62,217 nt of DNA, from positions 1 to 62,217 of the forward strand of contig NZ_AYOY01000113.1 in the NCBI RefSeq assembly GCF_000508185.1, in the 5' to 3' direction. Source of the DNA: Sphingobium sp. C100. GTDB taxonomy: Bacteria > Pseudomonadota > Alphaproteobacteria > Sphingomonadales > Sphingomonadaceae. Below are positions 1 to 7,925 of the stretch, one piece after another; the first letter of the stretch is position 1, and the number at the start of each line of letters is the position of its first letter. Under the pieces are notes generated by a model that worked only from the letters and a program-made list of their open reading frames with translations, was not told where the DNA came from and searched no databases. The translations under genes and the position numbers were made by a program.

Positions 1-784
1 GGCGGCAGCCGCGCCCGAGCCCGCCGATCCGCGCAAGCGCATCGCCCGTGCCAATGCCGCCGCGCGGATCGAGCCGGTGGGCGACCTGTATATCAACGCG
101 ACCCAGGTCTGGCCCTATAGCGCCGGGGCGCTGTACCAGCTCTACACCAGCCCCGGTCACGTCACCGACATCGCGCTCGAACCGGGCGAGAAGTTGGTGT
201 CGGTTTCGGCGGGCGACACGGTGCGTTGGATCGTCGGCGACACGACCAGCGGGTCGGGCGCGGCGGCGCAGGTCCATATCCTGGCAAAGCCGACCGCGAA
301 CGGGCTGGGCACGAATCTCGTCATCAACACCGACCGGCGCACCTATCACCTCGAACTGTCCTCGGCGCCCGATAGCTGGATGGCGTCGGTCTCCTGGACC
401 TATCCCGGCGACCGTCTGCTCGCGCTGCGCCGCGGGACGGCCGAGGCGGACTCCGCCGCGCCGATCGCGACGGGTCTCACGCTCGATCAGCTCAGCTTCC
501 GCTACTCGATCTCGGGCGGCCGACCGTCATGGCGGCCGCTGCGCGCGTTCGACGACGGGACCAGGGTCTATGTGCAGTTTCCCGCCGGCATCGCGCAGGG
601 CGAGCTGCCGCCGCTGTTCGTGATCGGCGCAAACGGTGACACCGAGCTGGTCAACTACCGCGTTCGCTCACCCTATTATATCGTCGATCGTATGTTCGGC
701 GCGGCAGAGTTGCGCCTCGGTGGCAAGAAGGCCGATGTCGTGCGCATTGAGCGCGACGATGGCGCGCGGCGAGGCCGGCGATGA
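1..784 (+). CDS. trbG: TrbG, VirB9-type conjugation channel protein (5' partial)
   Basis: This is the C-terminal part of the P-type type IV secretion protein TrbG (VirB9/CagX family), which forms the periplasmic and outer-membrane ring of the conjugation channel with TrbF and TrbI. The frame is open from base 2, so the start lies left of the window; about 260 residues are visible. Family-like features are a signature near YINATQVWPYSAG, a long beta-rich stretch that includes VSAGDTVRWIVGDT, and a C-terminal VNYRVRSPYYIVDRMF segment. The stop overlaps the trbI start by four bases (ATGA), which is the usual coupled trbG-trbI order. The assignment rests on these features and on the neighbour; the exact ring role is family knowledge. 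Confidence 0.9.
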   Translation, partial: AAAAPEPADPRKRIARANAAARIEPVGDLYINATQVWPYSAGALYQLYTSPGHVTDIALEPGEKLVSVSAGDTVRWIVGDTTSGSGAAAQVHILAKPTANGLGTNLVINTDRRTYHLELSSAPDSWMASVSWTYPGDRLLALRRGTAEADSAAPIATGLTLDQLSFRYSISGGRPSWRPLRAFDDGTRVYVQFPAGIAQGELPPLFVIGANGDTELVNYRVRSPYYIVDRMFGAAELRLGGKKADVVRIERDDGARRGRR

Positions 785-2010
785 CCGACGACCTCGAACG
801 CCCCGGCACCGTGCCTCCGAAAGAGCCGCCCGAACGGCTTGCGATCCGGACGCGCCCGCGCCCCGTGGTGCGCATGAGCCGGACCATGATCGGTCTGCTC
901 GCCGGCGTCGCCGGGATCGGCCTCGCCGCGGCGGCCATCTGGTCGCTGCAGGGCGGGCGCCATGACGGCCCGCCGCGCGAGGAACTCTTCAATGTCGATC
1001 GGATCGCCCGCAGCGAAGGGCTCGAAGGGCTGCCCGCCGACTATGGCGCGATGGGCGATGTTCCGCAGCTCGGTGCGCCGATGCCCGGCGATCTTGGACG
1101 CCCGATGCTCCGGGCGCAGGAGGAAGGCCGCATGGACCCGGATGCGGCACAGCGCCCCGGCGACGCCGCGGCCGAGGCCCGGCGCGCCCGCGCCGAACAG
1201 CTGCGCCGCGAGCGCGAGGCGATGGCCAGGTCGGATGTTTTCTTCGCCGATGACGGCGCTGCAGCCGCCATGCCCGCCGCGCCGGTGTCGGCAAACGCGG
1301 TCCCGCCGCAGACCGAGATTCCGCCTGCGGCGTCGGCCGTGCCGGCGAACGGCAGCCAAGCCGCCAAGCGCGCGTTCATTTCCGCCGAGCCGGATCGGCG
1401 GATTTACGGAAGTGCGGATTTACAGAAGCCGCGCTCACCCTATCAGCTGATGGCAGGCAGCGTCATTCCCGCCGCGCTGGTGACCGGCATCAACTCCGAT
1501 CTCCCCGGCCAGGCGATCGCGACGGTCACCGCCAATGTCTATGACAGCGTCAGCGGACGCCATATGCTGATCCCGCAGGGCGCGCGCCTGATCGGCCGTT
1601 ATGACAGCGCCATCGGCTATGCCCAGTCCCGGCTGCTGCTGGTCTGGGAGCGTCTTATCTTTCCCGACGGCAGCTCGATCCTGCTCGACAATCTGCCCGG
1701 CGTGGACGCCGGCGGGCAGGCTGGCCTGCACGACCGGGTCGACCAGCATCTCGATCGGCTGATCGGCGGCGCAGCGCTGGCGACCTTGTTGGGCGTCGGC
1801 GCCGAACTCGCCGCGCCCAATCGGTCCAGCGGCGACGGCCAGGTCATCATCGCGACACGCGACAGCGCGCAAGAGGTGGTGAGCGAGGTGGGCCAGCAGA
1901 TCACCCGCCGCAATCTCGACGTGCAGCCCACGCTGACGATCCGGCCCGGATTCCCGATGCACGTCCTCGTTCAGCGCGATCTGGTGCTGCGTCCCGTCGA
2001 GGCACGATAG
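781..2010 (+). CDS. trbI: TrbI, VirB10-type conjugation protein
   Basis: TrbI (VirB10 family, 409 aa) spans the envelope from the inner membrane to the outer-membrane ring of the mating channel. Residues about 1-35 are a short cytoplasmic tail rich in basic residues. One transmembrane helix follows at about 37-57 (IGLLAGVAGIGLAAAAIW). Next comes a low-complexity Ala/Arg/Pro periplasmic linker to about residue 215, then the conserved globular domain (YQLMAGSVIPAAL, SRLLLVWERLIFPDG, FPMHVLVQRDLVL). The start overlaps the trbG stop. Together the two genes show that the left part of the window belongs to a conjugative element. No further trb gene follows, so this is the 3' end of the transfer operon. 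Confidence 0.92.
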   Translation: MTDDLERPGTVPPKEPPERLAIRTRPRPVVRMSRTMIGLLAGVAGIGLAAAAIWSLQGGRHDGPPREELFNVDRIARSEGLEGLPADYGAMGDVPQLGAPMPGDLGRPMLRAQEEGRMDPDAAQRPGDAAAEARRARAEQLRREREAMARSDVFFADDGAAAAMPAAPVSANAVPPQTEIPPAASAVPANGSQAAKRAFISAEPDRRIYGSADLQKPRSPYQLMAGSVIPAALVTGINSDLPGQAIATVTANVYDSVSGRHMLIPQGARLIGRYDSAIGYAQSRLLLVWERLIFPDGSSILLDNLPGVDAGGQAGLHDRVDQHLDRLIGGAALATLLGVGAELAAPNRSSGDGQVIIATRDSAQEVVSEVGQQITRRNLDVQPTLTIRPGFPMHVLVQRDLVLRPVEAR

Positions 2011-2102
2011 CTCCATATCGGAGACTTTCACCCGACGATCACAGGCGCTGGCGCGTCAACGAAGGGGGCCGTGTTCAGGGAGGGCTCTGCCGTTACGCGT
2101 CT

Positions 2103-2999
2103 ATGGAACTACGTCATCTGCGTTACTTCGTCGCGGTCGCCGAGGAACTCCACTTCGCCCGCGCCGCCGCCCGCCTCGGCATCGAACAGCCGCCGCTAAG
2201 CCGGCAAATTCGGGACTTGGAAGAACATATCGGTGTCCAGCTTCTCCATCGGACATCGCGGGCGACCTGGCTGAGCGTTGCAGGCGAGCAATTCCTGCGC
2301 GACGCACGCCGGATTCTGCTCGACCTTGACACTTCGATCACCGGGCTACGTTCGCCGGGCGAAGACATCGTCCGCATGGGCTTTGCCGAAGGTCTTGCAG
2401 GCATGCCATTTGGTGACATGCTTCGGGCGGCAACGGTCAGTCACCCCAATCTTCGTATTCGGCTCGTCGAGCGCAATCTGGGAGAGATGGTGCGGATGCT
2501 CGGGCTGGGTGCGATCGACGCCATTCTGGCGCCTGAACAAGCCGCCACCGTGGACACCGATTCATCGCTTGCTTGGCAGGAACGATTGGCTGTTATCCTG
2601 CCCAAATCCTGTGGCGATGATAACAGACCGATCCGGCTGGCGAGCATCGATGTCCCTTTCGTGCTGCCTGACCCTGAACATTTGCCCGGTCTCAGTCATC
2701 AGATCGGCGCCTTGCTCACATCCACCCAGCGACAGCGGGCATCGGGTTCGCGTTTCGCCAGCCTGGCGATGATCTACGCGATGGTGGCATCGGGCCACTG
2801 CGCCGGGCTTCTGCCACAGTCGCTGGCGGTGGCGTCAGACTGGAACGTCATGCGGCCGATCCGCGATACCAAGGCCACGATCTCGGTATGGCTTACCGAG
2901 CGTCGCGGGGAATCCCTGGCCTCGCTTGAAGTCGTGAAGAGCTTGCTGTCGAACAATTCGGGCTACGATTTGCTGCGCGGCGGCGATGATGGGCCGTAA
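2103..2999 (+). CDS. LysR-family transcriptional regulator
   Basis: This is a 298-residue LysR-type regulator. An N-terminal winged helix-turn-helix (about residues 1-60, MELRHLRYFVAVAEELHF then LSRQIRDLEEHIG) is followed by a periplasmic-binding-protein-like effector domain. It sits 92 bp after trbI on the same strand. LysR genes directly after trbI occur in several trb-type integrative elements, so a role in controlling transfer or element genes is plausible but inferred. The inducer is unknown. The start is the ATG whose first residues match the family N-terminus. Confidence 0.88.
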   Translation: MELRHLRYFVAVAEELHFARAAARLGIEQPPLSRQIRDLEEHIGVQLLHRTSRATWLSVAGEQFLRDARRILLDLDTSITGLRSPGEDIVRMGFAEGLAGMPFGDMLRAATVSHPNLRIRLVERNLGEMVRMLGLGAIDAILAPEQAATVDTDSSLAWQERLAVILPKSCGDDNRPIRLASIDVPFVLPDPEHLPGLSHQIGALLTSTQRQRASGSRFASLAMIYAMVASGHCAGLLPQSLAVASDWNVMRPIRDTKATISVWLTERRGESLASLEVVKSLLSNNSGYDLLRGGDDGP

Positions 3000-3037
3000 C
3001 GTCAATTATCCGGCTGTGGCTTTATCTGAACAGCCGC

Positions 3038-3148
3038 TTGTTCTACGTTCGTTCCGACGGCGAGGAGGTTTGGGTGTCTGGAACGGTACATGATTCGGCG
3101 AAGCTCGAAATCGGAGCGCCGGTGTCCCTCAATCGGGCGGGTGGGTAA
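3038..3148 (+). CDS. possible small ORF in front of the defence-like operon
   Basis: This open frame ends in TAA five bases before the next gene and encodes a plausible small polypeptide if TTG at 3038 is used (36 aa, containing RSDGEEVWVSGTVHDSAK). A GGAGG lies at 3064-3068 in front of an internal GTG at 3074, which would give a 24-residue product. The frame is open back to 2990 without an ATG. It could be a leader peptide, a small protein of the following operon, or the truncated tail of a lost gene. I do not recognise it. Confidence 0.25.
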   Translation: MFYVRSDGEEVWVSGTVHDSAKLEIGAPVSLNRAGG

Positions 3149-3152
3149 CGCG

Positions 3153-4898
3153 ATGAGCGACGCCATCCGCACTGAAATTCTTGGTCACGCAGCGGGCGGC
3201 TCGCTTCTCGATGCCATCTTCAATGACTATGGACGGAGCTGGCGCGACGACACCGATCCGACGCTGTCAACGCTCGCCGAGCTTCATAATGCCGGCGAGA
3301 TCGACCTTTTGGCGATCGTTACCAAGAGTTCGATTAGCGCCTTTCAAGGGCATCTCTTCTGGCAGGGTCAACAAGTTTATCGCGCGTTGATCAGCCAGCT
3401 CGAGGCGTCGGCGGAAGCACTGCTCAGCGTCATACAGATCCTCATCGACGCAGCAGGGCAGGACTTCGCCGCTGGCATGCCGGTGGAGGAATTCGCAAAA
3501 TGGTGCGCTCTCGATCCATCACGTCCGGCCGAATTACTCGGCCTAGTCGATCGCAAGGTGCCAAACGCAGACCGCTTCCTGACGATCGCCATCAAAAATG
3601 GCGTCGCAGTGGACAAGGCCTATTTCATGGATCGCGCCTATGCGTTTTTGACCAGCGGGACCGAAACCGAGAAGCAGTCCGCAATCAATGCGCTCGGGCA
3701 AGTCCCCCTATCAACCAATGAAGACTGGGATCGATTGCTGGAAGCCTTCGCCGATCTGCTCAGTGCAGAGGCCAGCGATTCAATCCGGTCCCCGTTGCTC
3801 ACTGCCATAGCGAGGCGCTTCGATGGTGCTTCACAAGAGCGCCAGGATCGCCTGACCGCGCTTGGTATCGCTGCAGTTGCGCCGCTTGGCGATTTCACTC
3901 TCGACACCGCCGCTCGCACGCTCGCCTTCGATCCCGAGCATCTCTCCCTCACCCTTATCGACGCCCTGCTGGACGCGCTCCTCGCCATAAAAGGAGCCAA
4001 CAAAGGCACGGTTGAAATGCTCGACCTGGCTTTGATGAAGTTGCTGAAGCAAGGCCATGCCGCGCGGACGAGGCGTTGTCTGGAGACATTGCTGCGGCGC
4101 GAGGACGATCCCATCGAATTGGAGCAACTCGATTCGCTCTGCTACGCCCTTCGCGAGGCCGGCGGCCAAGTTTTCGAAGACTGGATCGTCGCCTGGTTGC
4201 TTGACGGAGACTACGCCCTGTGCGGCGCCCTCAACGATGCGCTGTTCGGCGCGGGCTCGGATGAGTTCATATTCGACATTGATTTCACCCGCTTCGGACT
4301 TCGCGAAGTCGACTATGCCTATCTGGCGCGCAAGGCGATCGCGACCTTCTTCCTCAAGCAAAGCGTGATGACGTCACTTCTTGTGTCATTGCTGCGCACG
4401 GCTCCGCCCGCTGCTACCGAAGCGATTGTCGAGTTGGTGATCGACCCCATCCTGATAAACTACGCGGGCATTCGGGACGAATATCTGCAGCCCATCGCTG
4501 ATAATGCAGCCGATCCCGCCCAAACGGCTGTGCAGCGGGCGTTGGATGGCCAGGACGCCTATCTTGCCGGGCTAAGGTCGATCGGACGGGTGCCGGAGCT
4601 GCATCCTTCGGAGCGCGAGCGCCGGCTCGAATGGCAACGACACTCGGACAGCATGGCCGATGCGTGGCGCGCCGCACGAAAGAAATCGATTTTCGCATCG
4701 ATCGCGACCGAGTCGCTTATTCTCTATGGGACACGCGCCGTTTCGTGGTTTGCAGATCATGATGACGCGCGCCGGCGGATCGAGACCCCCATGGGCAGCA
4801 TCAGCCACTCGTTCGAGATGCCGCGCGTCGAAATCGTTGATCCGCTAGGCCTGCAGATGATGCTGGTCCACTTTCGCGGCGAGGACCGCCCGCAATGA
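3153..4898 (+). CDS. hypothetical alpha-solenoid-like protein (island gene A)
   Basis: I do not recognise this 581-residue protein. It has no signal peptide or membrane helix, and the sequence reads as repeated amphipathic helices with Leu/Ala-rich faces, as in HEAT/ARM-like scaffolds (for example TLIDALLDALLAIKG and LALMKLLKQGHAARTRRCLE). The C-terminus becomes beta-like (VEIVDPLGLQMMLVHFRGE). I chose ATG 3153; an ATG at 3090 would add an Arg/Ser-rich extension out of keeping with the rest. The stop overlaps the next start by ATGA, so it is translationally coupled to gene B. It is probably a scaffold or sensor subunit of the A-B-C block; this is inference from composition and context only. 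Confidence 0.75.
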   Translation: MSDAIRTEILGHAAGGSLLDAIFNDYGRSWRDDTDPTLSTLAELHNAGEIDLLAIVTKSSISAFQGHLFWQGQQVYRALISQLEASAEALLSVIQILIDAAGQDFAAGMPVEEFAKWCALDPSRPAELLGLVDRKVPNADRFLTIAIKNGVAVDKAYFMDRAYAFLTSGTETEKQSAINALGQVPLSTNEDWDRLLEAFADLLSAEASDSIRSPLLTAIARRFDGASQERQDRLTALGIAAVAPLGDFTLDTAARTLAFDPEHLSLTLIDALLDALLAIKGANKGTVEMLDLALMKLLKQGHAARTRRCLETLLRREDDPIELEQLDSLCYALREAGGQVFEDWIVAWLLDGDYALCGALNDALFGAGSDEFIFDIDFTRFGLREVDYAYLARKAIATFFLKQSVMTSLLVSLLRTAPPAATEAIVELVIDPILINYAGIRDEYLQPIADNAADPAQTAVQRALDGQDAYLAGLRSIGRVPELHPSERERRLEWQRHSDSMADAWRAARKKSIFASIATESLILYGTRAVSWFADHDDARRRIETPMGSISHSFEMPRVEIVDPLGLQMMLVHFRGEDRPQ

Positions 4899-6703
4899 AG
4901 CTGGTCTTTCGTCAATATCTCGCATCGCTGCGGGAACGCCGCGAACTCGATGCGGTACTGCCCGATTTGCTGAGCGAGCTCGGCTACACTGTGATTTCCC
5001 GACCCTCGATCGGCACGCGCCAGTATGGGGTTGATGTCGCCGCCCTGAGCCCGCCCCACAGCAACGGAGGACGCAAGCTCTTTCTCTTTTCGCTCAAACA
5101 GGGCGACCTGACGCGCGCCGACTGGGACGGGACCCCGCAGGCCCTTCGAAGTTCGATCAACGAAATCATAGACGTCTATATTCCGACGCGCGTCGCTCAG
5201 GCCCATCGCAAGCATGAGATCGTGATTTGCCTCTGTTTCGGCGGCGATGTCCAGGAAAGTGTCCGTGACAATGTGACCATGTTCACCAATGCACGGACAC
5301 AGAGCGGCCTGTCCTTCGAAGAATGGAATGGCGACTATCTGGCAGGCCTGCTCGTCGAAGGTGTGCTGCGCGAGCAACTGGTTCGTCCGGAGCTACGGAC
5401 GCATTTCCAGAAAGCCGTGGCGATGGTCGACGAGCCTGAAGTGGCCTTCACGCATTTTTTGGCGCTTATCGCCGGCTTGTGTTCCGTGACCGGGGCCTCG
5501 CCGCGCGAGCGCACGACGATCTTGCGCCAGCTCTATATCTGCCTTTGGGTCTTTTTTGCCTGGGCACGCGACACCGGAAATATCGAGGCGCCCTATCGCG
5601 CCAGCGAGCGGATGCTGCTGCAGGCTTGGGCACTCATTTCCGACGACGTCGAGCGCACGACCAAGGCCAGCCAGGAGATCGGGCTCGCGTATTCCGACCT
5701 GGTTGGCCTTCATTTCACGATCTGGGACGCCTTGATCGGCGAGAAGATCCTGCCCTTTGTCGAAAGGCAGCATGCGATCTCGGTCGCTGTGGATTCTGCC
5801 GCCTCGGTCGATGTCAATCTGAGGCTCTTTGAAACCTTAGGACGCATGGCCATGCGCGGCCTTTGGCATCTGTGGCTTAAGGCAGGATCCGCGCCACTTC
5901 CCGACCTACGTGACGACTGGGAATCGCCGGAAGCCAGCGCGCTGGCGCAGCAGATCGTCCATCTCATCCGCAATAACCCGATCTTGTTGACCCCGATCAC
6001 CGACGAGCAGGTGGTCGATATTGCTGCAACCCTGCTCTTCCTTTCGATGATCGAGCAGTGGAATCCGGCAGCGCGCAACTATGCCGAAGCCCTCGTCGAG
6101 CGCACGACGTTCGCGTTTCGCACCCAGAATCGATATCCGACGATCCACAGCGACTATCGGACGCTGGTCGAGCATCCGCGTGAAAGGACCGACGAGTTCC
6201 GTAGTGCCGAGACGAAGGGAAGCACGCTTTTTCCATTGCTATCGCTATGGGCTTCATCGCTCGGGAGTGAGAAGGGCGCGGCGCACCTCGCGAAATTTGC
6301 GGCCAAGTTCCTCGGGCACTGCAACGCCCAATTCTGGATGGCAGATGCCGACACCGAAGACCGCTTCTACATGGGCGACACCCATCACGGCATATCCCTC
6401 GGCAGTCTGCCGATCACGGAAGATGGTGCCGATCTGATGGGAATCCTCGAAACCGAATGCTCGTCGGCGGCGCCCTTCATGCAGCTCTCTGCGATCCGCC
6501 TTGGGCACTGGCCTGTCCTCGCGCTGGCTTGCCGGCATTATCGCCTGCCACTGCCGCCCAACCTCTGGTTGGGTGTGATGGCCCAGCTCCGCGAAAAGCA
6601 TGCGCCCCGCGATGCAGCGGACGCCGCGCGCCCGGCGCGCGGTCGCCGCACACGCGCGGGGCGACGGTCAACGCCCAAGCGCTCACCCCGAAAAACGGAA
6701 TGA
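4895..6703 (+). CDS. hypothetical protein with possible N-terminal PD-(D/E)XK fold (island gene B)
   Basis: This 602-residue protein has no family I can name. The first 75 residues look like a restriction-endonuclease-type fold. After a helix (LPDLLSELGYTV) comes YGVDVAAL with Asp47, then a strand LFLFSLKQGD with Ser66-Leu-Lys68, matching the D...x-x-K spacing of Mrr-like and other PD-(D/E)XK domains, although the usual Glu/Gln before the Lys is Ser here. Residues 100-600 are mostly helical, with aromatic-rich stretches (YICLWVFFAWARDTG). The C-terminus is very basic (RRTRAGRRSTPKRSPRK). It overlaps genes A and C by ATGA at both ends. A cytosolic DNA-binding or DNA-cutting role is inferred; catalysis is uncertain. 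Confidence 0.75.
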   Translation: MKLVFRQYLASLRERRELDAVLPDLLSELGYTVISRPSIGTRQYGVDVAALSPPHSNGGRKLFLFSLKQGDLTRADWDGTPQALRSSINEIIDVYIPTRVAQAHRKHEIVICLCFGGDVQESVRDNVTMFTNARTQSGLSFEEWNGDYLAGLLVEGVLREQLVRPELRTHFQKAVAMVDEPEVAFTHFLALIAGLCSVTGASPRERTTILRQLYICLWVFFAWARDTGNIEAPYRASERMLLQAWALISDDVERTTKASQEIGLAYSDLVGLHFTIWDALIGEKILPFVERQHAISVAVDSAASVDVNLRLFETLGRMAMRGLWHLWLKAGSAPLPDLRDDWESPEASALAQQIVHLIRNNPILLTPITDEQVVDIAATLLFLSMIEQWNPAARNYAEALVERTTFAFRTQNRYPTIHSDYRTLVEHPRERTDEFRSAETKGSTLFPLLSLWASSLGSEKGAAHLAKFAAKFLGHCNAQFWMADADTEDRFYMGDTHHGISLGSLPITEDGADLMGILETECSSAAPFMQLSAIRLGHWPVLALACRHYRLPLPPNLWLGVMAQLREKHAPRDAADAARPARGRRTRAGRRSTPKRSPRKTE

Positions 6704-7461
6704 GAGGAGCGGTCCGTCTCGACTTGGTCAAGCTGTCGGCGCAGCTGGCTGAGGAGGGGCGGCATCCCGAATTGGTCAAGGCGATTGCTCGCGCCGCCGC
6801 AGCCGGATCGATCCGCGAGGATCTTCGCGCCGCACTGGCGTCGCTGCGCCTTGTCGAGAAGATGCAGGGAGAAGCGTCGCGCGAGAGTGTGCGAGACATG
6901 AGTGACGAAACGACCGTGACCGGCGCTTTGTTCACCCAAGCCATCATTCTATATGCGCGCGCGACGTTCACGACGGGCAAGCGGCCCGGGCTTCTCGGGG
7001 AATCCGGTCTCTCTGAGGAAGACCGCGCGACTCATGATGAGGTGAAGCTCCTTCGAAACAGCGCGATCGGCCATTTCGGGCGTGGGGATGATCTGCAAGA
7101 TGGTCCGTTGGTTCGAGAAGCTGTCATTCTCAGTTTCACGCGCGGTCAGAAACAACTGGGCGTCTATACCGTAAGAGCCCAGCATAAGGCCCAACTGTCC
7201 GCTCGGCTTTGTCATCTCATCGAAGTGCGTCTTCGCCAGATCGCGGATCGCCAGGACGCGCTGTTCGACACGGTGCATTCTCTGTTTTCGCAGGCTGTGC
7301 AACAGGATGCAAAACTCGGTCCCTCGTTGCCTCAATTTCAGTTTGATATTGAGGCCTTTTGCGCCAGTCCGGACGCGGCGCAGCGACTCTATGCCCAATT
7401 AGAGGCGGGACAGATCGAAGATATGGACTACGTGGTTTCGATTCCAAAGCATCAACCGTGA
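6700..7461 (+). CDS. hypothetical helical protein with HEPN-like R-x5-H motif (island gene C)
   Basis: This 253-residue, all-helical protein starts at the ATG that overlaps the stop of gene B; longer upstream starts only run through gene B in another frame. Residues 113-126 read DEVKLLRNSAIGHF. Arg119-Asn120 followed by His125 resembles the RN-x(4-6)-H active site of HEPN ribonucleases, which are common toxins and effectors in bacterial conflict systems, and the preceding helix (about 75-90) would be the partner helix. If this is right, gene C would be the RNA-cleaving effector of the A-B-C block. The motif is short and could be chance, so the functional call is weak even though the gene is clear. 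Confidence 0.75.
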   Translation: MRGAVRLDLVKLSAQLAEEGRHPELVKAIARAAAAGSIREDLRAALASLRLVEKMQGEASRESVRDMSDETTVTGALFTQAIILYARATFTTGKRPGLLGESGLSEEDRATHDEVKLLRNSAIGHFGRGDDLQDGPLVREAVILSFTRGQKQLGVYTVRAQHKAQLSARLCHLIEVRLRQIADRQDALFDTVHSLFSQAVQQDAKLGPSLPQFQFDIEAFCASPDAAQRLYAQLEAGQIEDMDYVVSIPKHQP

Positions 7462-7925
7462 ACTGCTTTCGCCTCCACTTCACTGAAGCTATGAGTCCCA
7501 ACGGACTGACCGAGCGGCGCGCGGAAAAGGGCCTTGGGCGCCTGCATCGGTCCGGATAGGCCTAGAACTTACCAAGTGCAGGCCGGCGTCTAAACAATAC
7601 ACCAATGGAGCGTCAGCGTATTTTCGCAAGCAGGGCGCCTGCGCCTGCTTTCTCTGACGGTTGTAAAATCCAATCCACGATCGCCGACCGCAAGCGTCGT
7701 GATTTGTCGTATTTGATGACGAATTTGCACCGGGTTGATTGAGGAAATACTTGTCGTTCCGTCGCGTTTGACGAATTCGAACATCAGTCTGCCAGCGATT
7801 TCTAAGAATTGCGGCGGAAGGAAACGCCGAGGAGACATCACGCCGACATTGACCCCGCTCCTTAACCGAATACTTTGACCTGGCACGCCAGAGTAGGACA
7901 TTGTCCGCAAAGGGGGATTCGTGAC
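7462..7925 (+). other. 464-bp intergenic region between island blocks A-C and D-G
   Basis: No convincing gene is visible here, and base composition is less GC-rich than the flanks. A 7-bp stem (AAGCAGG/CCTGCTT, 7628-7650) followed by a T-rich stretch could be a weak terminator for genes A-C. The octamer GACGAATT occurs twice, at 7718-7725 and 7770-7777, 52 bp apart, and may be part of an operator. The ribosome-binding site of the downstream ATPase (AGGGGG at 7911-7916) lies at the right end. The region probably holds the promoter of genes D-G, but no clear -35/-10 pair can be fixed. Confidence 0.4.
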
